Below, piece after piece: positions 32,486-39,033 of a DNA stretch of 64,000 bases. Source of the DNA: an uncultured Ruminococcus sp. (GTDB lineage: Bacteria; Bacillota; Clostridia; Oscillospirales; Ruminococcaceae); the NCBI GenBank assembly GCA_902787825.1, contig CADAHS010000003.1, forward strand, positions 32,814-96,813, given 5' to 3'. The first letter of the stretch is position 1. Every line of letters begins with the position of its first letter. The position numbers and the translations under genes were made by a program. The notes beneath the pieces were generated by a model. It saw nothing but the letters and a program-made list of their open reading frames with translations. It was not told the DNA's origin and did not search any database.

Positions 32486-32912
32486 TTTCAAGTCATGGAG
32501 TATTATTTCAAATCATTACATTATCGCACTATGTACTTCAATAATTCCTACTACAGATACTTCAGGTTCTTTCTTCAAGGTAAATGCGTTCCCATTCAGC
32601 AGCTCGTCTATAAGGTAATTCAAACTGTTTCTCTGCTTGCTTATGACTTATTGTTCATATAGTTTGCAATGAACTGTCCCTCTGCGTTTTGCGAGTTGTT
32701 CGGGTCATTCAACGCACTTGCGAAAAACCATGCTATCTGCTTTTCATATCATAGCTTACAGCACGGTTTGCAAGTCACCGTGCTGCTTGCTGCGCACATA
32801 TGCTGTTAAATTTTTGTTCGTATAGTTGTACCATAAAACATCAATTTATCAACAATGTTCCACAAAGCTCCGAACTATATCGGAACCTGTTGTCTGTATC
32901 ACGATACAGGTT
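32486..32912. other. Region with decayed coding sequence only
   Basis: On the minus strand short frames such as FFASALNDPNNSQNAEGQFI (about 32660-32740) and LNYLIDELLNGNAFTLKKEP (about 32560-32640) look like gene remains broken by stops. No intact gene is visible and I cannot name the family. Confidence 0.35.
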
Positions 32913-33941
32913 TTATTCAACAACTGTCTGTTCACACTCGGAGATAGCAAATATCGAAAGGAACAGTGAGCTGAGGTCATCTGATGCTGTCCAGAAGCGG
33001 TAGTACATATTACCTGTGGGTATCTTTATCTTGTGCTTTGCTTCGTCGTCCTCATGAACGTATACGCTGCACGATTCGATCCTTGCAAGTGCCTTGCCGT
33101 CCTTTGTAACATCGTAAATGAAGTATGGGAATCTGCTGTGCATATTGGTGCTAAGGCGGATACCCTGACCGTGCAGGCGGTCCCATACCTTTTCGCCGTC
33201 AAACTTGAACGATGACTTTACCGAGAACATCTCATCGTTGAACGTGGATGTCGTAACGTGACCGACTTCATGCTGCTCGCTCTGACCTGTTCTGTGATCA
33301 GTGAATTCGTATATTCTTGCACCTACCAAAGAGTTTTTGAGCATCTTGCCTTCATACAGCGTGTTTCTGTCAGCGTCCTCAACGATGTAACCGGGCTTTA
33401 AGCTGTGACCGTCAAAGCGGAAGTAATACTCGTTCACACCTGCAGCTGTCTTTAGACCGTCAAGCTGTGCCTGAGTCTGCGCATCTGCAGCAGGAGCAGT
33501 CCTGTCAAGCTCTTTGCTCTTTTTGAAAGCTCTTACCATCAGGGCGATACCGCCGGTAAATGCAAGAACTCCCACACCTGCAAATGCAATAGGTATCAGC
33601 TTGTTCATCTTGCTGTCTGCCGTCTTTGCAGGGTCAGCAGGGTCATAGAAGACCTTGACAGAGTCGCCTGCTGCGTAGTTTCCACTGATGTTTGTGAACT
33701 CGCCCTCATACTCCTTGCCGTCAACGGTGTATGTGAACTTTACATCAAAGCCCTTTTCGCCTTCCTCACCTGCTGCGGACTGTACTGCAGAGGTTATCTT
33801 ACCTGTGGTCTGAGAGTACTTATCAGTGTTGAATCCGAAAAGTATCACGCTTACTACAATAAGTATCAGTCCGAGCGGTACCAGCATTCTTGCCGGACCT
33901 GTATTTCTCATAAATCTTGCAAATCTGTTCTCGATAGTCAT
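32913..33941 (-). CDS. DUF3592-type membrane protein under the peptide-regulon promoter
   Basis: 342 residues. A first helix (MLVPLGLILIVVSVILFGFN, about 19-38)is followed by an extracytoplasmic domain of the DUF3592 kind (FDVKFTYTVDGKEYEGEFTN, then GDSVKVFYDPADPAKT), a second helix (LIPIAFAGVGVLAFTGGIAL) and a cytoplasmic beta-rich C-terminal domain of about 190 residues. ATG 33941 has AAAGGAG. Its promoter region has the same direct repeats as the toxin and peptide genes, so it belongs to that regulon. It might provide immunity or export assistance, but this is a guess. Confidence 0.75.
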   Translation of the reverse strand: MTIENRFARFMRNTGPARMLVPLGLILIVVSVILFGFNTDKYSQTTGKITSAVQSAAGEEGEKGFDVKFTYTVDGKEYEGEFTNISGNYAAGDSVKVFYDPADPAKTADSKMNKLIPIAFAGVGVLAFTGGIALMVRAFKKSKELDRTAPAADAQTQAQLDGLKTAAGVNEYYFRFDGHSLKPGYIVEDADRNTLYEGKMLKNSLVGARIYEFTDHRTGQSEQHEVGHVTTSTFNDEMFSVKSSFKFDGEKVWDRLHGQGIRLSTNMHSRFPYFIYDVTKDGKALARIESCSVYVHEDDEAKHKIKIPTGNMYYRFWTASDDLSSLFLSIFAISECEQTVVE

Positions 33942-33984
33942 AGTTTTTTCTCCTTTTCTATTTGTGTTTTGTTTTTCTGTATCT

Positions 33985-34022
33985 ATATAATAACACACCA
34001 CCACTTACAAACTACTTACAAA
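33985..34022 (-). promoter_or_regulatory. Regulon promoter box 1 (DUF3592 gene)
   Basis: On the minus strand TTGTAAG TAGT TTGTAAG, 11 bases, TATTAT. Same layout as the six other boxes; the -10 differs (TATTAT for TATACT). Confidence 0.7.
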
Positions 34023-34025
34023 AAA

Positions 34026-34063
34026 GACTATCACCCGCACCTTTTTATCGGTACGGGTGATGT
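34026..34063 (-). terminator. Terminator of the toxin-like gene
   Basis: On the minus strand CACCCGTACC / GGTGCGGGTG with loop GATAAAAA, then ATAGTCTTTTTT. A near-copy lies at 36044-36074. Confidence 0.8.
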
Positions 34064-34216
34064 CTTTATTAAAACAAACACAAAATATTTGGAGAAAGCT
34101 TTTATTATTCGGTTCAGCCGATTGCATTGAGCCTTGTCTGTGTTGAATGATACGATGTTTCCGCTTTGTGATGCCCATTGATCGAAGAACTGCTTGTTTC
34201 TCGGTGCGCTTTTTGA

Positions 34217-35833
34217 TCACAGGATGAATCCGCCGCCGTGGAGCGCTCTTTCGATCAGCCAGTTGAAATTTATTGTGTTGTTTGTTGTTTTTGCAGTCGT
34301 TATCAGTATGTTGTGCTGTTCACCGTAGTTCCAGCTGTCTATTATACCGCATCCGTGGCAGCCTGTATGCCAGTAGGTCACTTCTTTTTCCACAGGGTTT
34401 ATCTCGTCGATGTTGATGCCCTTGAACATTGCGTGCCATGTTGCTGTTCCGCCGAATGCCTTTCCGAAGCTGCCTGCTGTGACCAGATCGTGGTAAGCTC
34501 CGCTTGTTAATGCATAGGTGTTGCCGGGCAGGACGTCGGTGTTGAATCCGTTGTTTTTCAGGTACTGACGGATCGTTATTCCCTTGCCGTTGACGAAGGC
34601 TGCGATAGCCTTGATCTGAGTGTCGCTGAATGCAGCTCTGGGAGATATCTGCGCCTTGAAATCCTCAACAGCCTTCTTGATCGGGTATTCTCTTCCACCG
34701 CCCTCATTGTTGCTGTGATAGGGCAGTGAGTCTGTGCCGATTGTGCCAAGACGAGTGTCCATTTCCTGATCTGCAGTTCCCTTGTTGATGAAGAGGTTTC
34801 TCTTGGTGTTCTTGAAGCTGCGGTATCTGCCGATAACGGAAGTCTCGTCGTATGTTACGTTGTATCTTACAGCGTATATAGGTACTTCAATGTAAGGAGA
34901 AGCGGGATCCTCGGGGTCTTCTTCGTAGAGAGTATAGTTCTTGATGTACTTTTCAGCAGCTATCGTTGAATCTCCGAAAACTGCATTTTTGAGTTCGTTG
35001 ACTTTCTTGTTGATAAGCGCCTGCTCATTTGTTGTTCTTGCAAGATATTTTGGGTCAATCCTGCTTTTCTGCTCTGCGGTCATGCTGCAGACCTTTGACT
35101 GTGCGCTGAGGCACTGCAAAAGTGCGTAATATCCGGCGATGTAGTCTGTCATGATAAGTTCTGCCGCTGCATTTGCCTTGTCAAGAGCTTCGCCGCTGAA
35201 CATGGAGGTCTTTGCGTAGTGCTCGTAAAGCAGCCGGAAGATGTCTCCCTTTTTGGTAAGGCTGGCTCTTTTGAGTCCCTGTGTCAGATTTGAGAATGTA
35301 ACGAATACATTGTTTGATTCAGCCCAGCAGCTGCTGTTGTTTACCAGCGCAGCGATCTGTGCGTATTTGTTTTCCTCCGAGATCTTCAGCTTTCTGATGA
35401 CTTCGATCTGGCTGATGATCTCCTGTATCTGAGAATTGAATGTCTTGAAATGGAACGAGTCAAAGCTCTGTATCGCTGTGATGTTTTCGATCGAATCTCT
35501 CAGACTGTCGTTGAGATCGTCTAGCTTTTTGAACATATCGTCGATCCTTGCGTTGATGTCGTCGAGCGAAAGCTCTTTGCCCTTGCCGAGCAGGTCGTTT
35601 GCGATAGGCTTGAGGAACGGTACAAGGAACTTTCCGCCCGGTACTAACTCCTCTATGCCTTTAAACAGTGTGTCAACGCCGAGGTCGATGACCTGATCTA
35701 CGGTCACGGTGTTTGATGCGCTTGCTGACGGCAGTTCGTCTGCCGATGCTGCGAACGATGCCGCTGTTGTCATTACCATTGCTGCTGCCAGCAGGGAAGC
35801 AATTGTTCTTTTGATCTTATTAGTATTATTCAT
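34217..35833 (-). CDS. Secreted helical toxin-like protein
   Basis: 538 residues with a signal peptide (IASLLAAAMVMTTAASFAAS, cleavage near ASA). The mature N-terminal half is mostly helical (GIEELVPGGKFLVPFLKPIA, then DINARIDDMFKKLDDLNDSL and SQIQEIISQIEVIRKL), which resembles domain I of Cry-type and other alpha-helical pore-forming toxins by pattern, not by proven homology. The C-terminal 130 residues (QYLKNNGFNTDVLPGN, then YWHTGCHGCGI) form a separate module that is repeated as a broken paralogue at 36128. ATG 35833 has AAAGGAG. Two regulon boxes lie upstream. Confidence 0.7.
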   Translation of the reverse strand: MNNTNKIKRTIASLLAAAMVMTTAASFAASADELPSASASNTVTVDQVIDLGVDTLFKGIEELVPGGKFLVPFLKPIANDLLGKGKELSLDDINARIDDMFKKLDDLNDSLRDSIENITAIQSFDSFHFKTFNSQIQEIISQIEVIRKLKISEENKYAQIAALVNNSSCWAESNNVFVTFSNLTQGLKRASLTKKGDIFRLLYEHYAKTSMFSGEALDKANAAAELIMTDYIAGYYALLQCLSAQSKVCSMTAEQKSRIDPKYLARTTNEQALINKKVNELKNAVFGDSTIAAEKYIKNYTLYEEDPEDPASPYIEVPIYAVRYNVTYDETSVIGRYRSFKNTKRNLFINKGTADQEMDTRLGTIGTDSLPYHSNNEGGGREYPIKKAVEDFKAQISPRAAFSDTQIKAIAAFVNGKGITIRQYLKNNGFNTDVLPGNTYALTSGAYHDLVTAGSFGKAFGGTATWHAMFKGINIDEINPVEKEVTYWHTGCHGCGIIDSWNYGEQHNILITTAKTTNNTINFNWLIERALHGGGFIL

Positions 35834-35900
35834 AGTGTTCTCTCCTTTCAATTTTTGATCTAATATGTTGTTTTCGGGTGTTCCCCTTTGCTTTGATTTA

Positions 35901-35935
35901 AGTATATCACACTGCCTCTTACAAACTACTTACAG
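35901..35935 (-). promoter_or_regulatory. Regulon promoter box 2 (toxin-like gene, proximal)
   Basis: CTGTAAG TAGT TTGTAAG, 11 bases, TATACT, read on the minus strand. Confidence 0.75.
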
Positions 35936-36001
35936 ATCCTCATGGTTTTCAAAAAATTATTGACTATCTGTTTTACGGGGTTTTCCCCTTGCTGTGACTT
36001 T

Positions 36002-36036
36002 AGTATATCACACTGCCTCTTACAAACTGCTTACAA
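36002..36036 (-). promoter_or_regulatory. Regulon promoter box 3 (toxin-like gene, distal)
   Basis: TTGTAAG CAGT TTGTAAG, 11 bases, TATACT, about 100 bases upstream of box 2 and in the same direction. Confidence 0.75.
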
Positions 36037-36043
36037 AAAGACG

Positions 36044-36074
36044 ATCACCCGCACCTTTTTATCGGTACGGGTAA
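36044..36074 (-). terminator. Terminator after the toxin-paralogue fragment
   Basis: ACCCGTACC / GGTGCGGGT hairpin as at 34026, followed on the minus strand by a T-rich stretch. The whole block 36032-36120 repeats 34022-34110. Confidence 0.7.
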
Positions 36075-36127
36075 TGCCTTTATTAAAACAAACACAAAGA
36101 ATTTGGAGAAAGCTGTTATTTAGCAGT

Positions 36128-36529
36128 TCAGCAGATGACCGGGTTTGTCAGCCAGTCCCATGAAGTATTGTCGGTGCTGAACGACACGATGTTCCCGCTT
36201 TCAATGAAGTTCCAGTACTCATTCGCCCATTGACTGAAACATGCGTGGTGGTATGTGACCTCTCTTTCATATATCAGCATAGAGTCGATGTTTATACCCT
36301 TATAGGAGGCGTGAGCGGCAGCGTATCCGCCTATGCCTGTAAGGACGTGTCCGATCTCCAGATCGCTATAAGCCCTACCGGTGATAAGGATAGAGTTTAC
36401 GGGCAGATCGTCAACATTGAAGCCTTTATTCTTTAGGTACCGGCGGACAGTGAGTCCCTGAAGGAACGCCGCTACAGGAGCGGGAGTTTTTTGTTGACGC
36501 CCCTTTACCTCTTTGCTAAGATCATTGCT
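36128..36529 (-). pseudogene. C-terminal fragment of a toxin-like paralogue
   Basis: The open frame without start reads VRRYLKNKGFNVDDLPVNSI, then AHASYKGINIDSMLIYEREV and ends in NPVIC. It aligns with the last 130 residues of the 538-residue secreted protein (IRQYLKNNGFNTDVLPGN, MFKGINIDEINPVEKEV). The helical N-terminal domain is absent. A matching dead signal-peptide start lies at 37505-37581, with seven peptide genes between. Confidence 0.7.
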
Positions 36530-36545
36530 ATTTCAAAAAAATAAA

Positions 36546-36656
36546 AAAACTGTTCTGCGCTTTGCACAACAAAAAAAGCGCTCTGCTTTGTGTATGTTGT
36601 ACAGCTTTGGACGCTCGGCGCAAAAAAGGAAACGTCCGTATCTGCTACGAACGTTT
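36546..36656 (-). terminator. Two terminators closing the micropeptide operon
   Basis: On the minus strand a hairpin at 36621-36656 (AACGT-CGTA / TACG-ACGTT) is followed by CCTTTTTTG. A second at 36546-36580 (GCGCTTT / AAAGCGC) is followed after a few bases by TTTTTTT. Confidence 0.65.
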
Positions 36657-36686
36657 TGTTGTCTTTGTTATGGTTTTATTTTTATG

Positions 36687-36755
36687 TCAGATGATCGAGT
36701 TGAGCCATGCAGCAAATCCGACACAAGCGATGCAAGCTCCTATAAATGTAAACAT
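36687..36755 (-). CDS. Hydrophobic micropeptide 7 (22 aa)
   Basis: ATG 36755 with AAAGGAG eight bases upstream. Product begins MFTFIGACIACVGF and ends AAWLNSII. It has two Cys and one Trp and is almost wholly apolar, so a single membrane-spanning helix is likely. Last gene of the peptide operon, followed by terminators. I know no matching family. Confidence 0.6.
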   Translation of the reverse strand: MFTFIGACIACVGFAAWLNSII

Positions 36756-36808
36756 ATACTTTTCTCCTTTCGTTTTTGATTTGCCGATGTTTATTTAAAC
36801 CGTTGTAT

Positions 36809-36871
36809 TCAGAATATCTCGGGTGATTTTCTGATGAGTTCTGCCAGAAGCCAAGCCCAGAATGCTGTCAT
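36809..36871 (-). CDS. Amphipathic micropeptide 6 (20 aa)
   Basis: ATG 36871 with AAAGGAG. The product MTAFWAWLLAELIRKSPEIF differs from the other six: it has two Trp near the start, no Cys, and charged residues in the second half, giving an amphipathic helix. It lies between peptides 7 and 5 in the same operon. Confidence 0.6.
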   Translation of the reverse strand: MTAFWAWLLAELIRKSPEIF

Positions 36872-36907
36872 TGTTATCTCTCCTTTCGTTTCAGTTTGTT
36901 GTGTTTA

Positions 36908-36991
36908 TTATCCGAAGATGGTCGAGATGATACCTCCAACGATCATTGTGGTTGTAGCTACTCCGAGTGTTACCAGACAAAATGTGATCAT
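36908..36991 (-). CDS. Hydrophobic micropeptide 5 (27 aa)
   Basis: ATG 36991 with AGGAGG. It begins MITFCLVTLGVATTT and ends GGIISTIFG. It is a close paralogue of micropeptide 3 (MIITFCYVMLGVTTT, GGILSTIFG). A central Thr run within a hydrophobic helix and the shared C-terminal STIFG suggest a defined function and not chance coding. Confidence 0.65.
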   Translation of the reverse strand: MITFCLVTLGVATTTMIVGGIISTIFG

Positions 36992-37035
36992 ATTCTTTCC
37001 TCCTGTTTTATACTATTTATTGTTGTTGTCTGTTC

Positions 37036-37119
37036 TTATGAGAATATCTTGATTATCCACGGAAGATTGATGATAACTTCACCAACTACGAAGAATCCTA
37101 TACAAAGTCCTGCAAACAT
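37036..37119 (-). CDS. Hydrophobic micropeptide 4 (27 aa)
   Basis: ATG 37119 with AAAGGAG. It begins MFAGLCIGFFVVGEV and ends LPWIIKIFS. It shares the M-x-x-x-[LFI]-C start of peptides 1-3 and the Gly-Glu-Val centre of peptides 1 and 2. Confidence 0.6.
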   Translation of the reverse strand: MFAGLCIGFFVVGEVIINLPWIIKIFS

Positions 37120-37165
37120 ATTTTTTCTCCTTTCATTTAAGTTTTTTATTGTGGGTGTTATTTTG

Positions 37166-37252
37166 TTATCCGAAGATCGTCGAGAGGATACCTCCCAAGA
37201 TCATTGATGTTGTGGTTACACCGAGCATTACATAACAAAATGTGATGATCAT
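37166..37252 (-). CDS. Hydrophobic micropeptide 3 (28 aa)
   Basis: ATG 37252 with AAAGGAGG. It begins MIITFCYVMLGVTTT and ends GGILSTIFG, and is a paralogue of micropeptide 5. The coding sequences are similar over their whole length with many third-position differences, which argues for selection on the protein. Confidence 0.65.
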   Translation of the reverse strand: MIITFCYVMLGVTTTSMILGGILSTIFG

Positions 37253-37295
37253 AGTTTTTCCTCCTTTCTGTATAGTCTTTGTTTATCGTCTGTTA

Positions 37296-37364
37296 TTAAA
37301 GTACGAAAACTAAAACTTCGCTTACCAGAAAAGCTCCGCCTGCTATGCAGATCCATGTAATCAT
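37296..37364 (-). CDS. Hydrophobic micropeptide 2 (22 aa)
   Basis: ATG 37364 with AAAGGAG. It begins MITWICIAGGAFLVS and ends EVLVFVL. It resembles micropeptide 1 (MITGFCILGG, then FEVLLYL): same Cys position, GG and Glu-Val. Confidence 0.6.
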   Translation of the reverse strand: MITWICIAGGAFLVSEVLVFVL

Positions 37365-37418
37365 TGTTCTTTTCTCCTTTCAGATCAATACTGTTTTATG
37401 CGAACTTCCGTCAGCCTG

Positions 37419-37490
37419 TCACGGACTGATCAGATAAAGAAGCACTTCAAATGCTGCGATGCCACCTAATATGCAAAAGCCTGTAATCAT
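37419..37490 (-). CDS. Hydrophobic micropeptide 1 (23 aa)
   Basis: ATG 37490 with AAAGGAGG. It begins MITGFCILGGIAAFE and ends VLLYLISP. First intact gene of the seven-peptide operon, behind a dead signal-peptide ORF and the two regulon boxes at 37629 and 37740. Confidence 0.6.
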   Translation of the reverse strand: MITGFCILGGIAAFEVLLYLISP

Positions 37491-37504
37491 TGTTTTTCCT
37501 CCTT

Positions 37505-37581
37505 TCAATTAAGTTTAGTTAATGTTGTCATCAGCATTACTGCTGCGCCTATTGCTGCTTTTTTCTTAGTTGTGTTTTTAT
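37505..37581 (-). pseudogene. Dead signal-peptide start of a toxin-like paralogue
   Basis: Behind AAAAGGAG the frame reads KNTTKKKAAIGAAVMLMTT and stops after 25 codons. It mirrors the start of the intact toxin-like protein (MNNTNKIKRTIASLLAAAMV). The sequence ATAAAAAC suggests ATGAAAAAC with the G of the start codon lost. Together with the fragment at 36128 it frames the peptide operon. Confidence 0.5.
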
Positions 37582-37628
37582 CGTGAACTCTCCTTTTGTT
37601 TCCGGTTCGTTTTCCTTTCTGTGATTTT

Positions 37629-37663
37629 ATTATATCACAGTGCCTCTTACAAACTACTTACAG
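37629..37663 (-). promoter_or_regulatory. Regulon promoter box 4 (peptide operon, proximal)
   Basis: CTGTAAG TAGT TTGTAAG, 11 bases, TATAAT, read on the minus strand. Confidence 0.75.
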
Positions 37664-37739
37664 ATCTTTGTGTTTTTCAAAAAAATTTTTGAGCTGTATT
37701 TTCGCCTGTATTTCCGGGGTTTTCCCTTGCTGTGATCTT

Positions 37740-37774
37740 AGTATATCACAGCAGCTCTTACAAACTGCTTACAG
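37740..37774 (-). promoter_or_regulatory. Regulon promoter box 5 (peptide operon, distal)
   Basis: CTGTAAG CAGT TTGTAAG, 11 bases, TATACT, about 110 bases upstream of box 4. Confidence 0.75.
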
Positions 37775-37808
37775 ATTTTCGGGCTTTTTTGTTTTTTTGA
37801 AAGTTTTT

Positions 37809-37952
37809 TCAGTCGATCGGATTTCCGAACTCGTCTACCTCAAAGCCGTTCTCATCGACCTCGTGTACACCTACCATACCAAGCAATATACCTTTCAGTA
37901 TTGCCTTGATACCTCTGTGCTGCTTCTTGAATTTTCTTGTTGTTACTTTCAT
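37809..37952 (-). CDS. 47-aa cationic-acidic peptide under the regulon promoter
   Basis: ATG 37952 with AAAGGAG. The N-terminal half is strongly basic (MKVTTRKFKKQHRGIKAILK), followed by a short hydrophobic part (GILLGMVGVHEV) and an acidic tail (DENGFEVDEFGNPID). This could be a precursor with a cationic active part and an acidic end, or a small regulator. I do not recognise it. It lies alone behind two tandem regulon boxes. Confidence 0.62.
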   Translation of the reverse strand: MKVTTRKFKKQHRGIKAILKGILLGMVGVHEVDENGFEVDEFGNPID

Positions 37953-38019
37953 AGTGATTACTCCTTTTCATTTTGATTTGTTTTTGTTGTTTTCGGGTGT
38001 TTCCCTTTGCTGTGATTTA

Positions 38020-38054
38020 AGTATATCACACTGCCTCTTACAAACTACTTACAG
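38020..38054 (-). promoter_or_regulatory. Regulon promoter box 6 (47-aa peptide, proximal)
   Basis: CTGTAAG TAGT TTGTAAG, 11 bases, TATACT, read on the minus strand. Confidence 0.75.
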
Positions 38055-38131
38055 ATTTTCATGTTTTTCAAAAAAATTTTTGGCCGTCTGTTTTTGCCTG
38101 TTTTATAGGGTTTTCCCTTTGCTGTGATTTT

Positions 38132-38166
38132 AGTATATCACACAGTCTCTTACAAACTACTTACAG
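38132..38166 (-). promoter_or_regulatory. Regulon promoter box 7 (47-aa peptide, distal)
   Basis: CTGTAAG TAGT TTGTAAG, 11 bases, TATACT, about 112 bases upstream of box 6. The segments between distal and proximal boxes in the three pairs are also alike. Confidence 0.75.
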
Positions 38167-38200
38167 ATCTCAATGAAAAAAATAATTATTTGAAAAATAA

Positions 38201-38237
38201 AAAAGCACCCGCATTTTTCACAATGCGAGTGCAAAAA
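38201..38237 (-). terminator. Terminator of the two-component operon
   Basis: On the minus strand GCACTCGCAT / ATGCGGGTGC followed by TTTTTTATTT. Confidence 0.85.
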
Positions 38238-38244
38238 AACTTGT

Positions 38245-39033
38245 TCAATACAGATCCTCATCAAACAGAAAATCTGCCCAGTAGTACTGGCTCATATATT
38301 CATTCTGATAGGAGTTCACAGCGCCGGCATCAAGCTCTTTGAAGCGGTAGTAGTCGCAATCCAGCACCTTGGGATCAACCGCAAGTGCGTTGAAGCCCTT
38401 GACCACTGCGGCTTCAGCTCCGACAGCTTTAAGGCTTTTCATAAGCGCATAAGTGAGCTGCTGCATATAGTTCTGCTGTTTCTTGTCATACGGCTCGTCC
38501 TCAAACAGTGCCGCTGCTATCTCTTTAATAGTACACGAGCTGCCATTACGGTGAACGAGGTATGCAAATATCTCCTTAGCCTTGCTTCTCTCAAAGCGAA
38601 CGTGCTCGCCGCTTGGCAGGAACACATCGAAGTTACCGAAGCACTGCACACGCAGCAGCACATTGTTTTTCGGAACGATCGGAAAACGCAGGTCATCAAG
38701 CTCCGCCTTGACCTCCTCGGCAGTCACGGGCTTCATTATGTAGCCGCTTGCCTTCATATCCATAGCATCGCCCTTGTAGTCGGAAAAGCCTGTCACAAAG
38801 ATGATATTCATTTTCGGGTTTATCTCCTTGAGCTTCTTTGCGACCTCAACGCCTGTCATGCCTCTCATGTGTATGTCGAGAAAAGCCACATCGCAGCCGT
38901 TGCGCTCAGCCTCGGCTATCAGCTCCGCCTGCTTTCTGAATGCCGTGATCTCAGCATCGGGCTTGGCGGTCTTTACCGCCTGCTCCAGCATTTTCAGAGC
39001 CAGCGGCTCGTCATCAAGACACAGTATTTTCAT
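38245..39033 (-). CDS. Response regulator with SARP/OmpR-like DNA-binding domain
   Basis: 262 residues. The receiver (1-120) has the acidic pair D7-D8, phospho-acceptor D53 (VAFLDIHMRG), the T in FVTGFSD and K in IMKPV. The C-terminal domain (about 130-245) begins LLRVQCFGNFDVFLPSGEHV and continues FERSKAKEIFAYLVHRNGSS and IKEIAAALFE, the winged-helix form found in SARP-type activators. SARPs bind heptamer direct repeats at 11-bp spacing next to a -10, exactly what is seen in seven promoters just downstream. It overlaps the kinase gene by 20 bases. ATG 39033 has GGAGGG. Confidence 0.88.
   Translation of the reverse strand: MKILCLDDEPLALKMLEQAVKTAKPDAEITAFRKQAELIAEAERNGCDVAFLDIHMRGMTGVEVAKKLKEINPKMNIIFVTGFSDYKGDAMDMKASGYIMKPVTAEEVKAELDDLRFPIVPKNNVLLRVQCFGNFDVFLPSGEHVRFERSKAKEIFAYLVHRNGSSCTIKEIAAALFEDEPYDKKQQNYMQQLTYALMKSLKAVGAEAAVVKGFNALAVDPKVLDCDYYRFKELDAGAVNSYQNEYMSQYYWADFLFDEDLY

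Noticed and set aside
32234-32491. 85-aa minus-strand ORF (and its relative at 41333-41542)
   Set aside because: Both are translations of the same element-end repeat, have no ribosome site and run into attachment-site or hairpin sequence. They are not genes.
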